The position numbers and the translations under genes were made by a program. 64,000 nucleotides of DNA from Prosopocoilus inquinatus (lineage: Eukaryota; Arthropoda; Insecta; Coleoptera; Lucanidae): NCBI GenBank assembly GCA_036172665.1, contig CM069870.1, forward strand, positions 43,048,001 through 43,112,000, given 5' to 3'. The notes below the pieces were generated by a model that ran no database searches, was not told where the DNA came from, and worked only from the letters and a program-made list of their open reading frames with translations. How positions within the stretch are numbered: the stretch's first letter is position 1; each line of letters begins with the position of its first letter. Positions 53,701-64,000 of this stretch are shown piece after piece.

Positions 53701-54745
53701 ATTAGCGTTGTTCCTGTGCTGTATCTAATCGATCCTTACTCATATATCATGTTATTTGGCGTTTCGATGGACTCCAGTAACTTTGATGTGAGATACGAAG
53801 TTCTCGGACGCAGCTGAAGCTGGAAATAGTTTTAAATGAAACAACACGTATTAGCGTTGTTCCTGTGATGTATCTAAACCATCCTTACTTATCTAACATG
53901 TTATTTGACGTTTGGATGGACTCCAGTAAGTCTGATGTGAGATACAAAGTTTTTGGACGCAGCAGGAGCTGGAAATAGTTTTAAACGAAACAACACGCAT
54001 TAGCGTTGTTCCTGTGATGTATCTAATCGATCCTTACTCATCTATCATGTTATTTGACGCTTCGATGGACTCTAGTAACTCTAATGTGAGAAACGAAATT
54101 TTCGGACGCAGCAGAAGCTGGAAATAGTTTTAAACGAATCAACACGCATTAGCGTTGTTCCTGTGATGTATCTAATCGATCCTTACTTATCTATCATGTT
54201 ATTTGACGTTTGGATGGACTCCAGTAACCCTGACTTGAGATACGAAGTTCTCGGACGCAGCAGAACCTGGAAATAGTTTTAGACGAAACAACACGCATTA
54301 GCGTTGTTCCTGTGATGTATTTAATCGATCTTTACTCATCTATCATGTTATTTGGCGTATCGATGGACTCCAGTAACTTTGATGGGAGATACGAAGTTCT
54401 CGGACGCAGCTGAAGCTGGAAATAGTTTTAAATGAAACAACACGTATTAGCGTTGTTCCTGTGATGTATCTAAACGATCCTTACTTATCTAACATGTTAT
54501 TTGACGTTTGGATGGACTCCAGTAAGTCTGATGTGAGATACAAAGTTCTTGGACGCAGCAGGAGCTGGAAATAGTTTTAAACGAAACAACACGTATTAGC
54601 GTTGTTCCTGTGCTGTATCTAATCGATCCTTACTCATATATCATGTTATTTGGCGTTTCGATGGACTCCAGTAACTTTGATGTGAGATACGAAGTTCTCG
54701 GACGCAGCTGAAGCTGGAAATAGTTTTAAATGAAACAACACGTAT

Positions 54746-56534
54746 TACCGTTGTTCCTGTGATGTATCTAAACGATCCTTACTTATCTAACATGTTATTT
54801 GACGTTTGGATGGACTCCAGTAAGTCTGATGTGAGATACAAAGTTTTTGGACGCAGCAGGAGCTGGAAATAGTTTTAAACGAAACAACACGCATTAGCGT
54901 TGTTCCTGTGATGTATCTAATCGATCCTTACTCATCTATCATGTTATTTGACGTTTGGATGGACTCCAGTAACTCTGATGTGAGATACAAAGTTTTTGGA
55001 CGCAGCAGAAGCTGGAAATAGTTTTGAACGAAACAACACGTATTAGCGTTGTTCCTGTGATGTATCTAATCGATCCTTACTTAGCTACTATTTTATTTGA
55101 CGTTTCGATGGACTCCAGTAACTCTAATGTGAGATACGAAATTTTCGGACGCAGCAGAAGCTGGAAATAGTTTTAAACGAAACAACACGCATTAGCGTTG
55201 TTCCTGTGATGTATCTAATCGATCCTTACTCATATATCATGTTATTTGGCGTTTCGATGGACTCCAGTAACTTTGATGTGAGATACGAAGTTCTCGGACG
55301 CAGCTGAAGCTGGAAATAGTTTTAAATGAAACAACAAGTATTAGCGTTGTTCCTGTGATGTATCTAAACCATCCTTTCTTATCTAACATTGTTATTTGAC
55401 GTTTGGATGGACTCCAGTAAGTCTGATGTGAGATACCAAGTTTTTGGACGCAGCAGGAGCTGGAAATAGTTTTAAACGAAACAACACGTATTAGCGTTGT
55501 TCCTGTGCTGTATCTAATCGATCCTTACTCATATATCATGTTATTTGGCGTTTCGATGGACTCCAGTAACTTTGATGTGAGATACGAAGTTCTCGGACGC
55601 AGCTGAAGCTGGAAATAGTTTTAAATGAAACAACACGTATTAGCGTTGTTCCTGTGATGTATCTAAACGATCCTTACTTATCTAACATGTTATTTGACGT
55701 TTGGATGGACTCCAGTAAGTCTGATGTGAGATACAAAGTTTTTGGACGCAGCAGGAGCTGGAAATAGTTTTAAACGAAACAACACGCATTAGCGTTGTTC
55801 CTGTGATGTATCTAATCGATCCTTACTCATCTATCATGTTATTTGACGCTTCGATGGACTCCAGTAACTCTAATGTGAGAAACGAAATTTTCGGACGCAG
55901 CAGAAGCTGGAAATAGTTTTAAACGAATCAACACGCATTAGCGTTGTTCCTGTGATGTATCTAATCGATCCTTACTTATCTATCATGTTATTTGACGTTT
56001 GGATGGACTCCAGTAACCCTGACTTGAGATACGAAGTTCTCGGACGCAGCAGAACCTGGAAATAGTTTTAAACGAAACAACACGCATTGGCGTTGTTCCT
56101 GTGATGTATTTAATCGATCTTTACTCATCTATCATGTTATTTGGCGTTTCGATGGACTCCAGTAACTTTGATGGGAGATACGAAGTTCTCGGACGCAGCT
56201 GAAGCTGGAAATAGTTTTAAATGAAACAACACGTATTAGCGTTGTTCCTGTGATGTATCTAAACGATCCTTACTTATCTAACATGTTATTTGACGTTTGG
56301 ATGGACTCCAGTAAGTCTGATGTGAGATACAAAGTTCTTGGACGCAGCAGGAGCTGGAAATAGTTTTAAACGAAACAACACGTATTAGCGTTGTTCCTGT
56401 GCTGTATCTAATCGATCCTTACTCATATATCATGTTATTTGGCGTTTCGATGGACTCCAGTAACTTTGATGTGAGATACGAAGTTCTCGGACGCAGCTGA
56501 AGCTGGAAATAGTTTTAAATGAAACAACACGTAT
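54746..56534 (+). repeat. 12-monomer unit, first of a tandem series (1,789 bp)
   Basis: TACCGTTG at 54746 recurs at 56535, 12 x 149 + 1 bp later; the extra base is the AACATTGTT insertion at 55387. The unit also has GAATCAACACG near 55,924, shared with about 54,135 upstream. Confidence 0.8.
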
Positions 56535-58322
56535 TACCGTTGTTCCTGTGATGTATCTAAACGATCCTTACTTATGTAACATGTTATTTGACGTTTGGAT
56601 GGACTCCAGTAAGTCTGATGTGAGATACAAAGTATTTGGACGCAGCAGGAGCTGGAAATAGTTTTAAACGAAACAACACGCATTAGCGTTGTTCCTGTGA
56701 TGTATCTAATCGATCCTTACTCATCTATCATGTTATTTGACGTTTGGATGGACTCCAGTAACTCTGATGTGAGATACAAAGTTTTTGGACGCAGCAGAAG
56801 CTGGAAATAGTTTTGAACGAAACAACACGTATTAGCGTTGTTCCTGTGATGTATCTAATCGATCCTTACTTAGCTACTATTTTATTTGACGTTTCGATGG
56901 ACTCCAGTAACTCTAATGTGAGATACGAAATTTTCGGACGCAGCAGAAGCTGGAAATAGTTTTAAACGAAACAACACGCATTAGCGTTGTTCCTGTGATG
57001 TATCTAATCGATCCTTACTCATCTATCATGTTATTTGGCGTTTCGATGGACTCCAGTAACTTTGATGTGAGATACGAAGTTCTCGGACGCAGCTGAAGCT
57101 GGAAATAGTTTTAAATGAAACAACACGTATTAGCGTTGTTCCTGTGATGTATCTAAACGATCCTTACTTATCTAACATGTTATTTGACGTTTGGATGGAC
57201 TCCAGTAAGTCTGATGTGAGATACAAAGTTCTTGGACGCAGCAGGAGCTGGAAATAGTTTTAAACGAAACAACACGTATTAGCGTTGTTCCTGTGCTGTA
57301 TCTAATCGATCCTTACTCATATATCATGTTATTTGGCGTTTCGATGGACTCCAGTAACTTTGATGTGAGATACTAAGTTCTCGGACGCAGCTGAAGCTGG
57401 AAATAGTCTTAAATGAAACAACAAGTATTAGCGTTGTTCCTGTGATGTATCTAAACGATCCTTACTTATCTAACATGTTATTTGACGTTTGGATGGACTC
57501 CAGTAAGTCTGATGTGAGATACAAAGTTTTTGGACGCAGCAGGAGCTGGAAATAGTTTTAAACGAAACAACACGCATTAGCGTTGTTCCTGTGATGTATC
57601 TAATCGATCCTTACTCATCTATCATGTTATTTGACGTTTGGATGGACTCCAGTAACTCTGATGTGAGATACAAAGTTTTTGGACGCAGCAGAAGCTTTAA
57701 ATAGTTTTGAACGAAACAACACGTATTAGCGTTGTTCCTGTGATGTATCTAATCGATCCTTACTTAGCTACTATGTTATTTGACGTTTCGATGGACTCCA
57801 GTAACTCTAATGTGAGATACGAAATTTTCGGACGCAGCAGAAGCTGGAAATAGTTTTAAACGAAACAACACGCATTAGCGTTGTTCCTGTGATGTATCTA
57901 ATCGATCCTTACTCATCTATCATGTTATTTGGCGTTTCGATGGACTCCAGTAACTTTGATGTGAGATACGAAGTTCTCGGACGCAGCTGAAGCTGGAAAT
58001 AGTTTTAAATGAAACAACACGTATTAGCGTTGTTCCTGTGATGTATCTAAACGATCCTTACTTATCTAACATGTTATTTGACGTTTGGATGGACTCCAGT
58101 AAGTCTGATGTGAGATACAAAGTTCTTGGACGCAGCAGGAGCTGGAAATAGTTTTAAACGAAACAACACGTATTAGCGTTGTTCCTGTGCTGTATCTAAT
58201 CGATCCTTACTCATATATCATGTTATTTGGCGTTTCGATGGACTCCAGTAACTTTGATGTGAGATACGAAGTTCTCGGACGCAGCTGAAGCTGGAAATAG
58301 TTTTAAATGAAACAACACGTAT
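56535..58322 (+). repeat. 12-monomer unit, second of a tandem series (1,788 bp)
   Basis: TACCGTTG recurs at 58323, exactly 12 x 149 bp later. The variant CTTATGTAACATG occurs near 56,572 and 58,360 but not at the matching place after 54746, so the copies starting at 56535 and 58323 are the most recent pair. Confidence 0.8.
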
Positions 58323-59766
58323 TACCGTTGTTCCTGTGATGTATCTAAACGATCCTTACTTATGTAACATGTTATTTGACGTTTGGATGGACTCCAGTAA
58401 GTCTGATGTGAGATACAAAGTTTTTGGACGCAGCAGGAGCTGGAAATAGTTTTAAACGAAACAACACGCATTAGCGTTGTTCCTGTGATGTATCTAATCG
58501 ATCCTTACTCATCTATCATGTTATTTGACGTTTGGATGGACTCCAGTAACTCTGATGTGAGATACAAAGTTTTTGGACGCAGCAGAAGCTGGAAATAGTT
58601 TTGAACGAAACAACACGTATTAGCGTTGTTCCTGTGATGTATCTAATCGATCCTTACTTAGCTACTATTTTATTTGACGTTTCGATGGACTCCAGTAACT
58701 CTAATGTGAGATACGAAATTTTCGGACGCAGCAGAAGCTGGAAATAGTTTTAAACGAAACAACACGCATTAGCGTTGTTCCTGTGATGTATCTAATCGAT
58801 CCTTACTCATCTATCATGTTATTTGGCGTTTCGATGGACTCCAGTAACTTTGATGTGAGATACGAAGTTCTCGGACGCAGCTGAAGCTGGAAATAGTTTT
58901 AAATGAAACAACACGTATTAGCGTTGTTCCTGTGATGTATCTAAACGATCCTTACTTATCTAACATGTTATTTGACGTTTGGATGGACTCCAGTAAGTCT
59001 GATGTGAGATACAAAGTTCTTGGACGCAGCAGGAGCTGGAAATATTTTTAAACGAAACAACACGTATTAGCGTTGTTCCTGTGCTGTATCTAATCGATCC
59101 TTACTCATATATCATGTTATTTGGCGTTTCGATGGACTCCAGTAACTTTGATGTGAGATACGAAGTTCTCGGACGCAGCTGAAGCTGGAAATAGTTTTAA
59201 ATGAAACAACAAGTATTAGCGTTGTTCCTGTGATGTATCTAAACGATCCTTACTTATCTAACATGTTATTTGACGTTTGGATGGACTCCAGTAAGTCTGA
59301 TGTGAGATACAAAGTTTTTGGACGCAGCAGGAGCTGGAAATAGTTTTAAACGAAACAACACGCATTAGCGTTGTTCCTGTGATGTATCTAATCGATCCTT
59401 ACTTAGCTACTATGTTATTTGACGTTTCGATGGACTATAGTAATTCTAATGTGAGATACGAAATTTTTGGACGCAGCAGAAGCTGGAAATAGTTTTAAAC
59501 GAAACAACACGCATTAGCGTTGTTCCTGTGATGTATCTAATCGATCCTTACTCATCTATCCTGTTATTTGACGTTTGGATGGACTCCAGTAACTCTGATG
59601 TGAGATACAAAGTTTTTGGACGCAGCAGAAGCTGGAAATAGTTTTAAATGAAACAACACGTATTAGCGTTGTTCCTGTGATGTATCTAATCGATCCTTAC
59701 TCATCTATCATGTTATTTGGCGTTTCGATGGACTCCAGTAGCTCTGATGTGAGATACGACGATTTC

Positions 59767-59874
59767 TGAGGCAGCAGAAGCTGGAAATAGATTTAAACGA
59801 AACAACACGCATTAGCGTTCTTCCTGTGATGTATCTAATCGATCCTTACTCATCTATCATGTTATTTGGCGTTT
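59767..59874 (+). repeat. Junction monomer between B-derived tract and HOR family A
   Basis: A monomer with the family-B TCTGAGG box and GATTTAAAC is followed by a GTTCTTCCTG monomer, which both families possess, and then by GTGACTTTG, the family-A form. The switch therefore falls inside or next to a monomer shared by both families, as expected for an exchange in homologous sequence. The variant GACGATTTCTGAGG at this site is private. Confidence 0.7.
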
Positions 59875-62800
59875 CGATGGACTCCAGTGACTTTGATGTG
59901 AGATACGAAGTTCTCGGACGCAGCTGAAGCTGGAAATAGTTTTAAATGAAACAACTCGTATTAGCGTTGTTCCTGTGATGTATCTAAACGATCCTTACTT
60001 ATCTAACATGTTATTTGACGTTTGGATGGACTCCAGTAAGTATGATGTGAGACACAAATTTTTTTGGACGCAGCAGGAGCTGGAAATAGTTTTAAACGAA
60101 ACAACACGCATTAGCGTTGTTCCTGTGCTGTATCTAATCGATCCTTACTCATATATCATGTTATTTGGCGTTTCGATGGACTCCAGTAGCTCTGATGTGA
60201 GATACGACGTTTTCGGACGCAGCAGAAGCTGGAAATAGTTTTAAACGAAACAACACGCATCAGCGTTGTTCCTGTGATGTATCTAAACGATCCTTACTCA
60301 TCTATCATGTTATTTGGCGTTTCGATGGACTCCAGTAACATTGATGTGAGATACGAAGTTCTCGGACGCAGCTGAAGCTGGAAATAGTTTTAAACGAAAC
60401 AACACGCATTAGCGTTGTTCCTGTGAAGTATCTAATCGATCCTTACTTATCTATCATGTTATTTGACGTTTGGATGGACTCCAGTAACCCTGACGTGAGA
60501 TACGAAGTTCTCGGACGCAGCAGAACCTGGAAATAGTTTTAAACGAAACAACACGCTTTAGCGTTGTTCCTGTGATGTATCTAATCGATCCTTACTCATC
60601 TATCATGTTATTTGGCGTTTCGATGGACTCCAGTAACTTTGATGTGAGATACGAAGTTCTCGGACGCAGCTGAAGCTGGAAATAGTTTTAAATGAAACAA
60701 CACGTATTAGCGTTGTTCCTGTGATGTATCTAATCGATCCTTACTCATCTATCATGTTATTTGACCTTTGGATGGACTCCAGTAACTCTGATGTGAGATA
60801 CGACGTTTTCGGACGCAGCAGAAGCTGGAAATAGTTTTAAACGAAACAACACGCATTAGCGTTGTTCCTGTGATGTATTTAATCGATCCTTACTCATCTA
60901 TCATGTTATTTGGCGTTTCGATGGACTCCAGTAACTTTGATGTGAGATACGAAGTTCTCGGACGCAGCTGAAGCTGGAAATAGTTTTAAACGAAACAACA
61001 CGCATTAGCGTTGTTCCTGTGATGTATCTAATCGATCCTTACTTATCTATCATGTTATTTGACGTTTGGATGGGCTCCAGTAACCCTGACGTGAGATGCG
61101 AAGTTCTCGGACGCAGCAGAACCTGGAAATAGTTTTAAACGAAACAACACGCTTTAGCGTTGTTCCTGTGATGTATCTAATAGATCCTTACTCATCTATC
61201 ATGTTATTTGGCGTTTCGATGGACTCCAGTAACTTTGATGTGAGATACGATGTTCTCGGACGCAGCTGAAGCTGGAAATAGTTTTAAATGAAACAACACG
61301 TATTAGCGTTGTTACTGTGATGTATCTAATCGATCCTTACTCATCTATCATGTTATTTGACGTTTGGATGGACTCCAGTAACTCTGATGTGAGACACGAA
61401 ATTTTCGGACGCAGCAGAAGCTGGAAATAGTTTTAAACGAAACAACACGCATTGGCGTTGTTCCTGTGATGTATCTAATCGATCCTCAATTATCTATCAT
61501 GTTATTTGACGTTTGGATGGACTCCAGTAACCCTGACGTGAGATACGAAGTTCTCGGACGCAGCAGAAGCTGGAAATAGTTTTAAACGAAACAACACGCA
61601 TTAGCGTTGTTCCTGTGATGTATCTAATCGATCCTTACTTATCTATCATGTTATTTGACGTTTGGATGGGCTCCAGTAACCCTGACGTGAGATGCGAAGT
61701 TCTCGGACGCAGCAGAACCTGGAAATAGTTTTAAACGAAACAACACGCTTTAGCGTTGTTCCTGTGATGTATCTAATAGATCCTTACTCATCTATCATGT
61801 TATTTGGCGTTTCGATGGACTCCAGTAACTTTGATGTGAGATACGATGTTCTCGGACGCAGCTGAAGCTGGAAATAGTTTTAAATGAAACAACACGTATT
61901 AGCGTTGTTACTGTGATGTATCTAATCGATCCTTACTCATCTATCATGTTATTTGACGTTTGGATGGACTCCAGTAACTCTGATGTGAGACACGAAATTT
62001 TCGGACGCAGCAGAAGCTGGAAATAGTTTTAAACGAAACAACACGCATTGGCGTTGTTCCTGTGATGTATCTAATCGATCCTCAATTATCTATCATGTTA
62101 TTTGACGTTTGGATGGACTCCAGTAACCCTGACGTGAGATACGAAGTTCTCGGACGCAGCAGAAGCTGGAAATAGTTTTAAACGAAACAACACGTATTAG
62201 CGTTGATCCTGTGATGTATCTAATCGATCCTTACTCATCTATCATGTTATTTGACGTTTGGATGGACTCCAGTAACTCTGATGTGAGATACAAAATTTTT
62301 GGACGCAGCAGAAGCTGGAAATAGTTTTGAACGAAACAACACGTATTAGCGTTGTTCCTGTGATGTATCTAATCGATCCTTACTCATCTATCATGTTATT
62401 TGACGTTTGGATTTACTCCAGTAACTCTGATGTGAGATACAAAGTTTTTGGACGCAGCAGAAGCTGGAAATAGTTTTGAACGAAACAACACGTATTAGCG
62501 TTGTTCCTGTGATGTATCTAATCGATCCTTACTTAGCTACTATGTTATTTGACGTTTCGATGGACTCCAGTAACTCTAATGTGAGATACGAAATTTTCGG
62601 ACGCAGCAGAAGCTGGAAATAGTTTTAAACGAAACAACACGCATTGGCGTTCTTCCTGTGATGTATCTAATCGATCCTTACTCATCTATCATGTTATTTG
62701 GCGTTTCGATGGACTCCAGTGACTTTGATGTGAGATACGAAGTTCTCGGACGCAGCTGAAGCTGGAAATAGTTTTAAATGAAACAACTCGTATTAGCGTT

Positions 62801-64000
62801 GTTCCTGTGATGTATCTAAACGATCCTTACTTATCTAACATGTTATTTGACGTTTGGATGGACTCCAGTAAGTATGATGTGAGACACAAAGTTTTTGGAC
62901 GCAGCAGGAGCTGGAAATAGTTTTAAACGAAACAACACGCATTAGCGTTGTTCCTGTGCTGTATCTAATCGATCCTTACTCATATATCATGTTATTTGGC
63001 GTTTCGATGGACTCCAGTAGCTCTGATGTGAGATACGACGTTTTCGGACGCAGCAGAAGCTGGAAATAGTTTTAAACGAAACAACACGCATCAGCGTTGT
63101 TCCTGTGATGTATCTAAACGATCCTTACTCATCTATCATGTTATTTGGCGTTTCGATGGACTCCAGTAACATTGATGTGAGATACGAAGTTCTCGGACGC
63201 AGCTGAAGCTGGAAATAGTTTTAAACGAAACAACACGCATTAGCGTTGTTCCTGTGAAGTATCTAATCGATCCTTACTTATCTATCATGTTATTTGACGT
63301 TTGGATGGACTCCAGTAACCCTGACGTGAGATACGAAGTTCTCGGACGCAGCAGAACCTGGAAATAGTTTTAAACGAAACAACACGCTTTAGCGTTGTTC
63401 CTGTGATGTATCTAATCGATCCTTACTCATCTATCATGTTATTTGGCGTTTCGATGGACTCCAGTAACTTTGATGTGAGATACGAAGTTCTCGGACGCAG
63501 CTGAAGCTGGAAATAGTTTTAAATGAAACAACACGTATTAGCGTTGTTCCTGTGATGTATCTAATCGATCCTTACTCATCTATCATGTTATTTGACCTTT
63601 GGATGGACTCCAGTAACTCTGATGTGAGATACGACGTTTTCGGACGCAGCAGAAGCTGGAAATAGTTTTAAACGAAACAACACGCATTAGCGTTGTTCCT
63701 GTGATGTATTTAATCGATCCTTACTCATCTATCATGTTATTTGGCGTTTCGATGGACTCCAGTAACTTTGATGTGAGATACGAAGTTCTCGGACGCAGCT
63801 GAAGCTGGAAATAGTTTTAAACGAAACAACACGCATTAGCGTTGTTCCTGTGATGTATCTAATCGATCCTTACTTATCTATCATGTTATTTGACGTTTGG
63901 ATGGGCTCCAGTAACCCTGACGTGAGATGCGAAGTTCTCGGACGCAGCAGAACCTGGAAATAGTTTTAAACGAAACAACACGCTTTAGCGTTGTTCCTGT
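59875..64000 (+). repeat. Second HOR family A block, repeat of bases 1-4,126
   Basis: Base 59,875 onward reads as base 1 onward at an offset of 59,874 bp. Shared private features include the seven-T run (185-191 and 60,059-60,065), GAAGTATC, GACCTTTGG, the duplicated GATGGGCTCC pair, GTTGATCC, GATTTACTCC and CATTGGCGTTCTTCC. The last bases of the window match bases up to 4,126. I found no difference at the sites compared, but did not compare every base. The copy contains a complete 19-monomer unit (59,955-62,786) and part of the following 15-monomer unit. Confidence 0.92.
59955..62786 (+). repeat. HOR-A 19-monomer copy, repeat of 81-2,912
   Basis: CTCG markers at 59955 and 62787 are 2,832 bp apart, the same unusual length (19 x 149 + 1) as the first unit in the window, with the same extra T and the same internal four-monomer duplication. 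Confidence 0.9.

Larger units (their letters stand above)
50717..59766 (+). repeat. Irregular family-B-derived tract
   Basis: Monomer types are those of family B, but the 31-monomer order is broken. Diagnostic sites are TCTGAGG at 52166 (followed by CAGGAGAAGCTGG rather than CAGCAGAAGCTCT), GTACCTAAT at 52676, AACATTGTT at 53598 and 55387, and TACCGTTG at 54746, 56535 and 58323. Single-copy changes are more frequent than in the regular block: CTATATC near 51,483, GAGATAGAAAG near 51,853, TTTGAATGG near 52,861, TACTGTGTT near 52,998, GATACTAAG near 57,369, and GGAAATATTTTTAAA near 59,039. This fits an edge region less often homogenised. Confidence 0.8.
1..64000 (+). repeat. 149-bp tandem satellite array filling the window
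   Basis: The motif GATGGACTCC begins at 2, 151, 301, 450 and 599, giving spacings of 149, 150, 149 and 149 bp, and it recurs with this period to the end of the window. Each monomer has, in order, a GATGGACTCCAGTA start, a variable TGATGTGAGATAC segment, a GGACGCAGC box, GGAAATAGTTTTAAA, a dyad AACAAC-N10-GTTGTT, TGTGATGTATCTAA, a GATCCTTA box and CATGTTATTTG. One monomer counted by hand has 61 G+C in 149 bp. Copies differ at a limited set of sites, so they sort into recurrent subtypes that define higher-order repeats. All copies lie in one orientation and no unrelated sequence interrupts them. No gene is present in any stretch of the window. The strand given is arbitrary. Satellite identity is certain; the family name and host are not known to me. 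Confidence 0.98.

Noticed and set aside
59975..60238. Second 87-codon open reading frame
   Set aside because: It is the same sequence as 101-364, in the copy 59,874 bp away, and is rejected for the same reasons.
1..64000. CRISPR array
   Set aside because: Repeats are contiguous 149-bp units without unique spacers, and the length and variation fit a eukaryotic satellite.
1..64000. Tandem gene family (histone, 5S or 45S rRNA, snRNA) or an internal repeat of a large protein
   Set aside because: No rRNA or snRNA motif is seen, the unit is not a multiple of three, and stop codons occur in all frames within each monomer.
1..64000. Telomeric repeats or transposable-element ends
   Set aside because: No short telomere-type repeat, long terminal repeat, terminal inverted repeat, poly-A tail or target-site duplication was seen anywhere.

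Overview
The window is one uninterrupted satellite DNA array. From base 1 to base 64,000 it consists of head-to-tail copies of a single monomer of 149 bp (about 430 copies), all in the same orientation. I see no protein gene, RNA gene, transposon, spacer or unrelated sequence between them. The monomer is about 41% GC, with roughly nine CpG sites where about six would be expected. This is a eukaryotic heterochromatic array of the kind found at centromeres, pericentromeres or subtelomeres. I do not recognise the satellite family and cannot name the organism. The undepleted CpG content argues weakly against a heavily CpG-methylated vertebrate or plant genome.

The monomers form a hierarchy of higher-order repeats (HORs). 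Region 1 (1 to about 10.8 kb) is HOR family A, based on a 15-monomer unit of 2,235 bp, with 19-monomer and 9-monomer variants made by internal duplication and deletion. Region 2 (about 10.8 to 15.5 kb) is a transitional block built on a 6-monomer unit of 894 bp; it contains the only short monomers noticed, one lacking 13 bp and others lacking 2 and 19 bp. Region 3 (about 15.5 to 50.7 kb) is HOR family B, based on a 31-monomer unit of 4,620 bp (31 x 149 + 1), with 28- and 32-monomer versions. Within it, about 11.9 kb (24.3-36.3 kb) recurs at 39.2-50.7 kb, first at an offset of 14,903 bp (100 monomers) and then, after a 3-monomer deletion, at 14,456 bp. Region 4 (about 50.7 to 59.8 kb) is irregular B-derived sequence with a tandem 12-monomer (1,788 bp) expansion. 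Region 5 (59,875 to 64,000) returns to family A and matches bases 1-4,126 at every diagnostic site compared, at an offset of exactly 59,874 bp.

The three longest open reading frames are by-products of the repeat. The 149-bp period shifts the reading frame at each monomer, and conserved stop codons close the frames; each longer frame exists only where an indel restores or redirects the frame.

The biology to be read here is concerted evolution: nested unequal exchange, deletion and segmental amplification at scales of 149 bp, 447 bp, 0.9 kb, 1.8 kb, 2.2 kb, 4.6 kb, 14.9 kb and possibly 59.9 kb. All coordinates and differences were obtained by reading marker variants by eye, not by alignment software.
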